From positions 1 through 38,242 of the forward strand of contig VGSS01000014.1 in assembly GCA_016874935.1 (NCBI GenBank): 38,242 bases of DNA. Direction: 5' to 3'. Below the pieces are notes generated by a model. The model was not told the DNA's origin and did not search any database. It saw nothing but the letters and a program-made list of their open reading frames with translations. This document shows, piece after piece, positions 15,765 to 23,707 of this stretch (the stretch's first letter is position 1; each line of letters starts with the position of its first letter). This stretch comes from Deltaproteobacteria bacterium. GTDB lineage: Bacteria; Desulfobacterota; BSN033; UBA1163. A program made the translations under genes and the position numbers.

Positions 15765-15863
15765 GAACGAAAAGAGAACCCTCCCCTTTGCGGTGGACGA
15801 TTAAGTGTGTGTTCTCAAAGAGATTTTTAGAAGGTCCATTTTTCGAAAGGAAAAAGCGCCCTT

Positions 15864-15899
15864 CCATTTCACTGCCAACAGTTGTTGGCAGTGAAATGG
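15864..15899. promoter_or_regulatory. palindromic activator-site candidate (copy B)
   Basis: A perfect 16-bp inverted repeat (CCATTTCACTGCCAAC, 4-nt centre, then its complement) containing the core TGCCAAC-AGTT-GTTGGCA at 15873-15890. It starts about 100 bp upstream of the sigma54-like promoter of the peptide gene. There is no T-tract on either side. Confidence 0.62.
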
Positions 15900-15950
15900 G
15901 AAATGGATGGAGAAATAGATAGAACCCTTTGATTTAATAAGGAGAGTTTA

Positions 15951-15974
15951 AATTGCAAACGATTGTTGGCAATT
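15951..15974. promoter_or_regulatory. palindromic activator-site candidate (copy C)
   Basis: AATTGCAAAC-GATT-GTTGGCAATT, the same dyad as copies A and B with one mismatch in the left arm. It lies 28 bp past the stop codon of the NtrC-type gene and upstream of copy B. A weak T-run follows on the plus side, so a terminator function cannot be excluded for this copy. Confidence 0.5.
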
Positions 15975-16002
15975 TTAAAAAAACATTACAGTCAATCGGG
16001 CA

Positions 16003-17385
16003 TCAGCCTGCCTGTTTCATCCGGATGCCGAACTGTCTTGCTTTTTGCATGAGGTAGTTTCGGCTAATTTTCAGAATCTTAGCGGCCTCTGTCTGGTTCC
16101 ATCGGGTGGCTTCAAGGACATTGAGGATCAACCTTTTTTCAAACTCTTCTCTCGTATTGATCAGCCCTGCCTTTGAGAGCTTATCATCTTTTGTGCTTCT
16201 GCCTGATGACATCAAAATCTCAAGGGGGATGTCCTCCAGTTCGATCGGATCGTTGCCTTTGGACAGAACGATGATCCTTTCGATAAGATTTTCTAATTCC
16301 CGGATGTTGCCCGGCCAAGGATACCGGGAAAGGGCATCCAATGTCTTTTCAGAGAATCCCGGAATCTTCTTATTAAAGGCAATGTCAAATTTGTTGAGAA
16401 AGTGTTTTGCAAGAATGGGAATATCTTCCCTCCTCTCCCGAAGGGGAGGGATCGAGATGGGGACCACATTGAGCCGGAAGTAGAGGTCCTGCCGAAATTT
16501 CTCCTTAAAAACAGCGTCTTCCAGATTAATATTGGTCGCCGAGATGACCCGGATATCGACCTTGATGGGTTTGTTCGATCCGATCCGTTCGATCTCCCTC
16601 TCCTGAAGGACCCGGAGGAGTTTCGCCTGGAGATCAGATCTTAACGCTGAGATTTCGTCAAGAAAGAGGGTTCCCCCATTGGCATATTCAAATTTCCCGA
16701 TGGCTCGTGTATGAGCCCCCGTAAAGGCCCCCCTTTCGTGGCCGAACATCTCGCTTTCCATCAGTTCAGGGGGAATGGCGGCACAGTTGATGGCCACAAA
16801 AGGTCCGTTCTTTCTACTCCCCTGGCGATGGATGGCACGGGCAATCAGTTCCTTACCTGTCCCGCTCTCGCCGATGATTAAAATGTTGGTGGAGGTATAA
16901 GCCACCTTTTTGATGAGGTCAAAGATCTCTAACATCTTCTTATTCTGGCTGATGATCTGGTCGAATCCCCTAACCGTTTCGACCTCCCTCCGGAGAAAAT
17001 CCAATTCTCTGTGGAGCTTTTGTTTGCTGATGGCCCGATGGACAGTCGAGAGGATATCCTCAGGTTCATAAGGCTTGGTGATATAGTCGTAGGCGCCTGA
17101 TCGGATGGCATCCACTGCCTTTCGAGCCAGATTGAGCGCAGAGACCATAATGACGTCCAACGCTTCGTCCTGCTCTCTGATCCTGCGAAGGACCTCCAGT
17201 CCATCCATATCGGGCATGTTCACATCCAAGAGGATGAGATCAACGGACTCTCTCTGAAGAACCTTCAGGGCCTCTGGACCGCTTTCTGCATTGAGAACGC
17301 GGTAGTCATCTTCAAGGATGACTTCGAGAGACTGCCTGGCTCCTAATTCATCGTCCACAACTAAAATCGTCGGTTTTATCTCCAT
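16003..17385 (-). CDS. NtrC-type sigma54-dependent response regulator
   Basis: 460 residues: receiver domain (1-120) with phospho-acceptor Asp54 in LILLDVNMPDMDG, AAA+ domain with Walker A GESGTGKELIARAIH, the sigma54-contacting loop GAFTGA in HERGAFTGAHTRAIG and GGTLFLDEIS, then a Fis-type helix-turn-helix (EATRWNQTEAAKILKISRNY). It activates transcription from -24/-12 promoters after binding enhancer dyads. Both such promoters and matching dyads are found just downstream in this locus. The kinase at 11838-13670 is the likely partner. No promoter was fixed for the gene itself. Confidence 0.96.
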   Translation of the reverse strand: MEIKPTILVVDDELGARQSLEVILEDDYRVLNAESGPEALKVLQRESVDLILLDVNMPDMDGLEVLRRIREQDEALDVIMVSALNLARKAVDAIRSGAYDYITKPYEPEDILSTVHRAISKQKLHRELDFLRREVETVRGFDQIISQNKKMLEIFDLIKKVAYTSTNILIIGESGTGKELIARAIHRQGSRKNGPFVAINCAAIPPELMESEMFGHERGAFTGAHTRAIGKFEYANGGTLFLDEISALRSDLQAKLLRVLQEREIERIGSNKPIKVDIRVISATNINLEDAVFKEKFRQDLYFRLNVVPISIPPLRERREDIPILAKHFLNKFDIAFNKKIPGFSEKTLDALSRYPWPGNIRELENLIERIIVLSKGNDPIELEDIPLEILMSSGRSTKDDKLSKAGLINTREEFEKRLILNVLEATRWNQTEAAKILKISRNYLMQKARQFGIRMKQAG

Positions 17386-17440
17386 AGATGATTACTATAA
17401 AAAAAATGGTTCCCCTCGTCAAGGAGAGACAACCATCCAT

Positions 17441-17585
17441 TGACAGGCTGTTGCCCAAACCAACCATTTGCCCTTCGGCTTTCCGTTCGCCCTGAGGCTC
17501 TCGAAGGGTGAATCTCGCGAAACGCGGGACTCAGGACAGGCTTGTCGAAGCATGAAATCGACTGGGACAACAGCCTGTTGACATT
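17441..17585. repeat. inverted-repeat element with TTCGACAAGCC-type unit
   Basis: CAGGCTGTTG (17444-17453) and CAACAGCCTG (17568-17577) bound a 135-bp stretch with internal hairpins (TCTCGCG/CGCGGGA) and GGACAGGCTTGTCGAAG. A related unit, CCTTCGACAAGCTCAGGAC, is at about 20536 in the korA-korB gap. It is a small non-coding mobile or dispersed repeat. Confidence 0.55.
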
Positions 17586-17659
17586 TGATTTGTGGAGTGT
17601 TAGTGGGAATTCAACCCCTCTGCACTCATGATAAGCTTCGAGAGGAAAAGGAGGAAGGA

Positions 17660-18367
17660 ATGCTTTTTTCAATCCAGAAGGAACTTTTCGATCTCCTGCC
17701 TGATCTCACGATCGGAATGGTCGTGGCAACGGGCCTGGACAATACCCATTCTTCCAGCGAAATAGACCAACTCCTCCAGCGGGCCATCGAGGCGTTGAAG
17801 AAAAACTTCGTCGGGGATAAGGCCCAGGATCATCTGAGGATCAAACCCTGGAGAACCGCCTTTGCCAAACTCGGCATTTCGGGAAGCAAGTTCCCAAGTT
17901 CTGTGGAATCGATGGCAAGGAGAATCCTCAAAGGGGACCCCTTCCCAAAGATCAATCCCCTGGTCGATCTCTATAACAGCATCTCTCTGAGGTATCTCGT
18001 CCCCATGGGAGGTCACGATCTGGATACGCTTCAGGGAAATATCTATCTCCGATTCACCGAGGGATGGGAACCTTTCACTCCCATGGGAGGAGAGGAAAGG
18101 GTGACGGTTCCGAAAGGGGAGCTGGTCTACCGGGATGAGCAGGAGGTATTGACCCGAAATTGGGTCTGCCGTCAATGCGAAAAGGACAAGGCCACCGAAA
18201 AGACGAAAAATATCTTCATTCCCATCGATGTGTTAGGCGAGGTGGGAAGTGGGCTGGCCGACGAAATTGTGCGCGAACTCTCCGAATCGATCCCGAAGCA
18301 TTTAGGGGGAACGATCTACTCAGCCATTCTGAACAGAGAAAATCCATCCGTGGAATTCTCTTTCTGA
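17660..18367 (+). CDS. B3/B4 (tRNA-binding-like) domain protein
   Basis: A 235-residue soluble protein of the family with a stand-alone B3/B4 domain, as found in the editing region of phenylalanyl-tRNA synthetase beta. The typical core is visible: WRTAFAKLGISGSKFPSSVES, then INPLVDLYNSISLRYLVPMGGHDLDTL and VYRDEQEVLTRNWVCRQCEKD. The start at 17660 is chosen for AAGGAGGAAGG directly before the ATG; an upstream open frame extends into the repeat element. The physiological role is unknown, and the usual suggestion is trans-editing or tRNA binding. It is a single gene ending at a terminator. Confidence 0.85.
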   Translation: MLFSIQKELFDLLPDLTIGMVVATGLDNTHSSSEIDQLLQRAIEALKKNFVGDKAQDHLRIKPWRTAFAKLGISGSKFPSSVESMARRILKGDPFPKINPLVDLYNSISLRYLVPMGGHDLDTLQGNIYLRFTEGWEPFTPMGGEERVTVPKGELVYRDEQEVLTRNWVCRQCEKDKATEKTKNIFIPIDVLGEVGSGLADEIVRELSESIPKHLGGTIYSAILNRENPSVEFSF

Positions 18368-18489
18368 AAACAGAAGTGTGAAGAAATACCATAGGGCAAG
18401 GCCCTGCCGCAGGAGCCTTGCTCAAAACAACGCAACCCTGAAGGGTTGCCCTACATTCATTGTGATTAGAATCGCTCAATTTAGTTAAA

Positions 18490-18521
18490 AAAAAGGGAAG
18501 AGCATGATCTCTTCCCTTTTT
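18490..18521. terminator. intrinsic terminator (bidirectional)
   Basis: A perfect 13-bp stem AAAAAGGGAAGAG/CTCTTCCCTTTTT with a 6-nt loop. It serves the B3/B4 gene on the plus strand and the small lipoprotein gene (ending at 18572) on the minus strand. Confidence 0.85.
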
Positions 18522-18571
18522 AAATTTCCTCTTTCCTCGACAGAATGTTGAAGCTCGTTGAAGAGGGAGAA

Positions 18572-18730
18572 TTAGAAGCCTTTCTTCTGGATTTCGGCTA
18601 AGCCCTCATCCACTGTGAACACGGCGCCGCATTTCGGACATTTGATCTTCACGTCTCCTGCGGTCCCGCAACCGAAAGAAAAGATTGCCAACATCGCCAA
18701 TGCCAAAAAGATACACACCATTCTCCTCAT
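18572..18730 (-). CDS. small zinc-ribbon-like lipoprotein
   Basis: 52 residues. The start is set by AAAGGAGGTGAAGGTA before the ATG. The N-terminus MRRMVCIFLALAMLAIFSFG is a signal peptide ending in a lipobox-like SFGC; a short linker and a CPKCGAVFTVDEG segment follow, with one CxxC pair (half of a zinc ribbon, so it may dimerise or bind metal or thiols). A sigma70-like promoter and a terminator give it its own transcript. The family is not recognised. Confidence 0.7.
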   Translation of the reverse strand: MRRMVCIFLALAMLAIFSFGCGTAGDVKIKCPKCGAVFTVDEGLAEIQKKGF

Positions 18731-18801
18731 TACCTTCACCTCCTTTCATTCATTGTTCTTTCTCTAAAGACTTCTCAAGTCCGTAATAAATATAGGTCAA
18801 T

Positions 18802-18830
18802 CGAATAACAGAATTCCTCTATGTTGTCAA
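18802..18830 (-). promoter_or_regulatory. possible sigma70 promoter of the zinc-ribbon lipoprotein
   Basis: Minus strand TTGACA (18825-18830), 17 nt, then TATTCG (18802-18807). The -35 is perfect, the -10 weak. Confidence 0.4.
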
Positions 18831-18940
18831 GAAAAAAATGGGTGATTTCTGAAAAAGTCCTGAAATCACTGTAATCGAGAGAGCGCGGTGTGGTTTTTCA
18901 GAGCTCTCAATGGGTTTTCAGTTTGACTCCATTTTTCAAA

Positions 18941-19012
18941 TCATTTCTTCTTCGGCTTCGGTTTCTTGACGGTTTTCTTCGTCTTCCCACAACTCTTTGC
19001 TCCGCAAGACAT
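18941..19012 (-). CDS. 23-residue Cys/Lys-rich peptide
   Basis: The start is strongly marked by GGAGGAGGTGAT upstream of the ATG. The product starts MSCGAKSCGKTKK and continues as a Lys/Pro tail ending KPKPKKK. Two Cys in SCGAKSCGK could bind a metal, and the tail could bind nucleic acid or membrane. A TTGACA-17-GATAAA promoter lies upstream. The function is unknown. It is too short for most gene finders, but the ribosome binding site and promoter argue that it is real. Confidence 0.55.
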   Translation of the reverse strand: MSCGAKSCGKTKKTVKKPKPKKK

Positions 19013-19047
19013 GATCCAATCACCTCCTCCGCCCGTCTATTGATTTA

Positions 19048-19076
19048 TTTATCCCTTTTAATTTAATATTTGTCAA
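19048..19076 (-). promoter_or_regulatory. sigma70-type promoter of the 23-residue peptide
   Basis: Minus strand TTGACA (19071-19076), 17-nt spacer, GATAAA (19048-19053), in an AT-rich region 36 bp before the start codon. Confidence 0.5.
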
Positions 19077-19279
19077 GAATTTTCTTTTGAGATTTTTCAA
19101 AAAGCACAGAAATCGCTGATAACATGCTTGCCTGCCCCGCCCTCGGTCGGGACCGGGGCCGGGAAGCAGGGATTATGAAACGATTACAACGATTAGAAAT
19201 GTATTGAAAATAAATGTAATCTCGTGTAAACGTTGTGTGATCGAGGGACCAGTATTTGGAACCGATTTAAGGATAAAAC

Positions 19280-20419
19280 ATGCCATTCAGATGGGTCAAA
19301 TCCCCTTTTCCAAAAGGGACGTATTACTTTTCCGGCAATGAAGCCGCGGCAGAAGGGGCGATCGCAGCAGGATGCCGGTTCTATGCGGGTTACCCGATCA
19401 CCCCGTCAAGCGAGTTGATGGAGCGCATGGCCGTCCGACTGAAGGAGGTCGGAGGAGTCTTCATTCAGATGGAGGACGAGATTGCTTCCATCTCTGCTGT
19501 GATCGGCGCATCCTGGGCAGGAGCCAAAGCGATGACCGCCACCTCCGGACCTGGATTCAGCCTGATGCAGGAGTCGATCGGATATGCCGCTTTTACCGAG
19601 ACCCCCGGTGTCATCGTCGATGTTCAGAGGGCAGGGCCCTGCACCGGACAGGCCACCAAGGTCGGAAGCGGGGATATCATGCAGGCCAAATGGGGTTCTC
19701 ACGGCGATTATCAGGTGATTGCCCTCTCCCCCTGGTCTTCTCAGGAGATGTATGACCTCACGCTTCGGGCTTTCAACCTCAGCGAACAATACCGCGTTCC
19801 GGCTATGGTGATGGCGGATGAAGCCATCGGCCATCTCAGGGAGACGATACGGGTGGCCCCAAAGGTGGAGGTGTGGGACAGAAAGAAAAAGAGAGGAACC
19901 GCTTCCTTTGATATCAAGGAGGAAGATGGTGTGCCTCCCATGGCCGCCTTCGGAGAGGGAGAACGCCTCTCGGTGACCGGGTCCACCCACGATGCTTATG
20001 GATTCCGGAAAACCGATGATCCGGAGGTCCACGCCAGACTCGTCGGGCGGATCAATAAAAAGATTTTGAATCATAAGAGATCGATCATCGAAACGGAGGA
20101 CTATCTTCTGGAGGATGCGGAGATTGCTGTCATCGCCTATGGGTTTACTGCCCGCACCAGCCTCTATGCGGTCAAGCGGTTGAGAAAAGAAGGGAAAAAT
20201 ATCGGGATGTTGAGGCTAAAGACTCTATGGCCCTTTCCGGATGAGAGAGTGGCAGAGGTGGGGAAAAAGGTGAATAGGATCATGGTCCCGGAGATGAATC
20301 TCGGACAGGTGGCAGGGGAAATAAAAAAATGTGTCCCCTGCGATGTGATCTCCCTCACCCAGACCAACGGAGAGGTGATTGAACCGGAATTTCTCATAGA
20401 AACATTAAAGAAGATTTGA
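19280..20419 (+). CDS. korA: 2-oxoacid:ferredoxin oxidoreductase, alpha subunit
   Basis: 379 residues. The N-terminal pyrimidine-binding fold has GNEAAAEGAIAAGC and YAGYPITPSSELMERMA; the ETPGVIVDVQRAGPCTGQAT segment and the C-terminal transketolase-C-like domain (EIAVIAYGFTARTS, LKTLWPFPDERV) are typical of KorA/VorB. With KorB, KorC and KorD it forms an enzyme that oxidatively decarboxylates a 2-oxoacid plus CoA to acyl-CoA, reducing ferredoxin, or runs in reverse. Whether the substrate is 2-oxoglutarate or a branched-chain oxoacid cannot be read here. It is the first gene of the operon, followed after 217 bp of repeat-rich spacer by korB. Confidence 0.93.
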   Translation: MPFRWVKSPFPKGTYYFSGNEAAAEGAIAAGCRFYAGYPITPSSELMERMAVRLKEVGGVFIQMEDEIASISAVIGASWAGAKAMTATSGPGFSLMQESIGYAAFTETPGVIVDVQRAGPCTGQATKVGSGDIMQAKWGSHGDYQVIALSPWSSQEMYDLTLRAFNLSEQYRVPAMVMADEAIGHLRETIRVAPKVEVWDRKKKRGTASFDIKEEDGVPPMAAFGEGERLSVTGSTHDAYGFRKTDDPEVHARLVGRINKKILNHKRSIIETEDYLLEDAEIAVIAYGFTARTSLYAVKRLRKEGKNIGMLRLKTLWPFPDERVAEVGKKVNRIMVPEMNLGQVAGEIKKCVPCDVISLTQTNGEVIEPEFLIETLKKI

Positions 20420-20424
20420 TGGAA

Positions 20425-20620
20425 TAAATTCGAAGCACGAAATCCGAAGTTCGAAACAATTTCAAATGACCAAAAATTCAAATGTTCCAAACAAAAGAGT
20501 TTAGAGATTTCGAATTTTGAACATTTGGATTTGTCCTTCGACAAGCTCAGGACGGTGAGCAAAGTCGAACCATTTCGGATTGGTCCTAAGAGGACGCTTC
20601 GCCCGATATTCGAATTTCGG
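20425..20620. repeat. repeat-rich spacer between korA and korB
   Basis: Contains ATTCGAAGCACGAAATCCG-like and AATTTCGGATT units plus CCTTCGACAAGCTCAGGAC. These match the dispersed spacer repeat families seen elsewhere in the window. No gene is seen. Confidence 0.55.
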
Positions 20621-20636
20621 ATTTAATGGGGTAACA

Positions 20637-21395
20637 ATGGCAAGGGCACTCGAAAAATATATCCGGCCGGGCGTAAAAGCCACCCCGTTCTGCCCGGGAT
20701 GCGGCCACGGCATTCTCATGGGTCTCATTCTGAGGGCCATCGATGATCTGAAGATGGATATGAAGAAGATGCTCTTCGTTTCGGGCATCGGCTGTGCCGC
20801 ATGGATACCGAGCCCCCACTACAATGGAGACACTCTCCACACCCTTCACGGAAGGGCGCTGGCCTTTGCCACAGGCGCCAAACTCTACAATCCTGATCTC
20901 TGTGTGATGGTGGTGAGTGGCGACGGAGACCTCTCGTCCATCGGCGGAAACCACCTCATCCATGCGGCAAGGCGGAATATCGACCTGAAGGTGATCTGTG
21001 CCAACAATATGATCTATGGCATGACCGGAGGACAGGTGGCATCGACCACTCCCAGAGGTTCAAAAACCTCCACCACAGGGGAGGGGAATCCTTATCGCCC
21101 CTTTGATCTATGCAAATTAGTGGAGGGAGCAGGAGCCACCTATGTGGCGCGCTTCTCCGTCACCCAGCCTGTTTCGCTCATCGACTCCATCAAGAAAGCA
21201 ATTCTTCATACCGGATTTTCCTTCATCGAAGTCCTCTCTCCCTGCCCCACACAATTTGGAAGGCGAAATCGCCTCGACCGGCCGGACGAGATGATGAAGG
21301 ATCTGATCCGGCGCTGCATCCTCGAGCAAGAAGCAGAGGGCTTGACCGAAGAGGAACGGGCTGAAAAAATCATCACAGGAGAATTTTTGTCATGA
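20637..21395 (+). CDS. korB: 2-oxoacid:ferredoxin oxidoreductase, beta subunit
   Basis: 252 residues, the thiamine-diphosphate-binding subunit. PFCPGCGHGI holds two of the iron-sulfur or structural Cys, and the ThDP site GDGDLSSIGGNHLIHAARRN continues into the ANNMIYGMTGGQ motif. SPCPTQFGRRN near the C-terminus is typical of KorB. The start ATG of MARALEKYIRPGVK follows GGGGTAAC; the frame is open further upstream but that lies in the repeat. It overlaps korC by 4 nt. Confidence 0.95.
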   Translation: MARALEKYIRPGVKATPFCPGCGHGILMGLILRAIDDLKMDMKKMLFVSGIGCAAWIPSPHYNGDTLHTLHGRALAFATGAKLYNPDLCVMVVSGDGDLSSIGGNHLIHAARRNIDLKVICANNMIYGMTGGQVASTTPRGSKTSTTGEGNPYRPFDLCKLVEGAGATYVARFSVTQPVSLIDSIKKAILHTGFSFIEVLSPCPTQFGRRNRLDRPDEMMKDLIRRCILEQEAEGLTEEERAEKIITGEFLS

Positions 21396-21940
21396 CCGAG
21401 ATCAAACAGGTGCGTCTGAGTGGTTTCGGCGGTCAGGGCGTGGTCCTTGCAGGCCTTCTTCTGGGCCAGGCAGGCGTGTTCGATGGAAAGGATATCTCCG
21501 GATCCAATTCTTATGGGGCTCAGGCAAGGGGGTCGGGCTGTAAATCGGAAATTGTCTTCTCCGATGGCCCGGTCGATTTCCCCCATCTGACCATTGCCGA
21601 CATTCTCATTGCCATGTCACAGGGAGCATACAATACCTACTGCACGGATGTGAGAGAGGAATCGGGGCTCATTCTTTATGACCAGGGCTTTGTGACGCCG
21701 AAGGATAATCTTAAAGTGAAGCACCTCGGTATCCCTGCGACCGAAGTCTCCGTCAAGAGATTGAAGAACAGGCAGGTGTCCAACATCGTCTTCGTGGGAG
21801 CCCTGATTGAGGCGACCCGGATTGTCTCGCCCGGAGCCATACGCAAAGCGATCTCCATGCATGTTAGCGAACGCTTCCGCCCGCTCAACCTGAAGGCCCT
21901 TCGAGTCGGTATGGAGCTGGGGAGGGAGTTCAATGGTTGA
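21392..21940 (+). CDS. korC: 2-oxoacid:ferredoxin oxidoreductase, gamma subunit
   Basis: 182 residues with the gamma-domain signature VRLSGFGGQGVVLAGLLLGQA, then SYGAQARGSGCKSEIVFSD and the IADILIAMSQGAYNTY segment. It completes the catalytic complex with KorA and KorB. It overlaps korB (4 nt) and the following flavoprotein gene (8 nt), so the operon is tightly coupled. Confidence 0.94.
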   Translation: MTEIKQVRLSGFGGQGVVLAGLLLGQAGVFDGKDISGSNSYGAQARGSGCKSEIVFSDGPVDFPHLTIADILIAMSQGAYNTYCTDVREESGLILYDQGFVTPKDNLKVKHLGIPATEVSVKRLKNRQVSNIVFVGALIEATRIVSPGAIRKAISMHVSERFRPLNLKALRVGMELGREFNG

Positions 21941-23309
21941 AGGAAGAACCCATCGCCCGCTCATCCAATCCACGAGATGTCATAGTTGCGATGTCTGTAT
22001 CAGGGGATGTCCTGCTGAATTGATCCCGGAGTATCGGAAGGAAGAAGAGAGTCTCAGGGGAGCCCTTTATCAGGGAAAGATCCATGAAATGCCCCCGAAG
22101 GGAAGTGTTCTGCTCCCTCCCTGTCAGGTGGCCTGCCCGATCCATCAGGATGCAAGAGGCTATGTGGCCCTGATTGCCAAGGGGAAGTTTAAAGAGGCTC
22201 TCGAATTGATCCGCGAGGTCAACCCCCTGCCTGCGGTCTGCGGATTCATCTGCCACCATCCCTGCGAAGAGGCCTGTTTGAGAGAAGAGGTGGATCAACC
22301 CGTTCCCATCCGGTTGTTGAAACGGTTTATTGCAGAGCATGACCGAAAAAGAGAGAGGCCCAAGAAAGGGTTAAAGAAGAGACGTGAAAAAATTCTGGTG
22401 GTGGGTTCAGGGCCTGCCGGCCTTGCCTGCGCCAATGACCTGAGCCTTCTGGGCTTCAGGGTGACGATATTCGAGTCCCTGCCCGTGCTTGGAGGAATGC
22501 TCACCGTTGGAATACCTGAGTTTCGACTGCCCAGAGAGATTATCAAGATGGAGATCGACGGGATCAGAGAGCTGGGTGTTGAGATGGAGATCAATCACCC
22601 CTTCCGTTTCGACGGGAACGGCAGAACTCTTAAAAGATCCGGGTTCGATGCCATCTTTCTTTCGATGGGAGCCCACCGGAGTTTAAAGTTAGATATTCCG
22701 GGCGAGTCTCTCCGCGGAGTCTTTCCGGGCGTCGAGTTTCTAAGAGATATCAATCTTGGGAAAAAGGTAGAGTTGGGAAAGAAAGTGGCCGTCTTTGGCG
22801 GTGGAAATGTGGCGATTGACGTGGCCCGCTCAGCCCTTCGTCTCGGCTCAAAGAGGGTTGATCTCTATTACCGGAGATCGAGGAAAGAGATGCCGGCCAT
22901 CCCTGAAGAAGTGGGGGAGGCCATCCGGGAAGGAATCCATATCCATCTCCTTACCGGTCCGGTCAGGATGATCGGAAAGGGTGAAAAAGCGGTCGGGATG
23001 GAGTGCATCCGGATGCGTCTGGGTGAACCCGATGAAAAGGGCAGAAGAAAACCCATCCCGGTTCAAGGCTCCAATTTTAAAGTCATTGCGGAGACGATCA
23101 TCTCAGCCATTGGCCAGAGAGTGGATCAAAACCATTTAAAGGGACTGGAGAAGAATCCGGACGGAACGATTCGTGTCGATGATACAGGCCAAACGAACGT
23201 GAAAGGCGTCTTTGCGGGTGGAGATATGGTCACCGGACCAGGCTGGGCCATTGATGCCATCGCCGCAGGAAAGAGAGGAGCTGAAACCATCGCTCGGTAT
23301 CTCTCCTGA
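21933..23309 (+). CDS. GltD-like FAD/NAD(P)-dependent oxidoreductase with N-terminal FeS motif
   Basis: 458 residues. An N-terminal CHSCDVCIRGCP motif (Cys16, 19, 22 and 26) would bind a [4Fe-4S] cluster. Next comes the Fer4_20 helical domain with ACPIHQDARGYVALIAKGK and CHHPCEEACLRE, then an FAD site VVGSGPAGLACANDLSLLG and an NAD(P) site FGGGNVAIDVARSALRLGSK. It belongs with GltD/NfnB small-subunit flavoproteins that pass electrons between NAD(P)H and FeS partners. Its position inside the kor operon, overlapping korC and followed by a ferredoxin, suggests that it couples the oxidoreductase to the NAD(P) pool. No GltB partner is nearby. Confidence 0.9.
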   Translation: MVEGRTHRPLIQSTRCHSCDVCIRGCPAELIPEYRKEEESLRGALYQGKIHEMPPKGSVLLPPCQVACPIHQDARGYVALIAKGKFKEALELIREVNPLPAVCGFICHHPCEEACLREEVDQPVPIRLLKRFIAEHDRKRERPKKGLKKRREKILVVGSGPAGLACANDLSLLGFRVTIFESLPVLGGMLTVGIPEFRLPREIIKMEIDGIRELGVEMEINHPFRFDGNGRTLKRSGFDAIFLSMGAHRSLKLDIPGESLRGVFPGVEFLRDINLGKKVELGKKVAVFGGGNVAIDVARSALRLGSKRVDLYYRRSRKEMPAIPEEVGEAIREGIHIHLLTGPVRMIGKGEKAVGMECIRMRLGEPDEKGRRKPIPVQGSNFKVIAETIISAIGQRVDQNHLKGLEKNPDGTIRVDDTGQTNVKGVFAGGDMVTGPGWAIDAIAAGKRGAETIARYLS

Positions 23310-23380
23310 ACCGAATGCGGAATTCGGAATGTGGATTTCGGAATATCCCGCACTCCGCATTCCGCAATCCGAAATCATAG
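23306..23380. repeat. intergenic GGAATGCGGAAT-type repeat
   Basis: Units such as GAATGCGGAATTCGGAATGT and, in inverted orientation, CACTCCGCATTCCGCAATCC form an imperfect palindrome between two genes of the operon. Same family as at 2160-2245. Confidence 0.6.
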
Positions 23381-23383
23381 AAA

Positions 23384-23707
23384 ATGATGACCAAAGAATG
23401 TAAAAAAGAGACCGCAAAAAAAATGAAGCGAAAGGCCCTTTCGTTCAAAGCGAGAAGGAAGAGTTTTGCTCCTGTTGAATATGGCCTTCTGAGGCAAGAG
23501 GCCATCAAAGAGGCGGAGCGCTGTCTGGGCCTGAGGGAGTGTCAGTATTGTGAGATCTGCGGTCTCCTCTGCCCGGATCTATGCATCACCCGGGGCGAGA
23601 AGACCGGAGAGGTCCTGATCGATCTGGATTTTTGTAAAGGCTGCGGCATCTGTGCATCCGTCTGCCCGAAGGGAGCGATTGAGATGGTGCTTGAGGAAGC
23701 GAAATGA
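23384..23707 (+). CDS. korD: 2x[4Fe-4S] ferredoxin-type subunit
   Basis: 107 residues with a basic N-terminus and two cluster-binding motifs: CQYCEICGLLCPDLC, in which an extra Cys follows the canonical pattern, and CKGCGICASVCPKGAI. This is the delta or ferredoxin-like subunit of KorABCD enzymes. It overlaps pxpA by 4 nt. Confidence 0.88.
   Translation: MMTKECKKETAKKMKRKALSFKARRKSFAPVEYGLLRQEAIKEAERCLGLRECQYCEICGLLCPDLCITRGEKTGEVLIDLDFCKGCGICASVCPKGAIEMVLEEAK

Noticed and set aside
15864-15899. Copy B palindrome as an intrinsic terminator for the NtrC-type gene
   Set aside because: A long stem, but no T-tract on either strand, and its core matches dyads placed upstream of sigma54 promoters.
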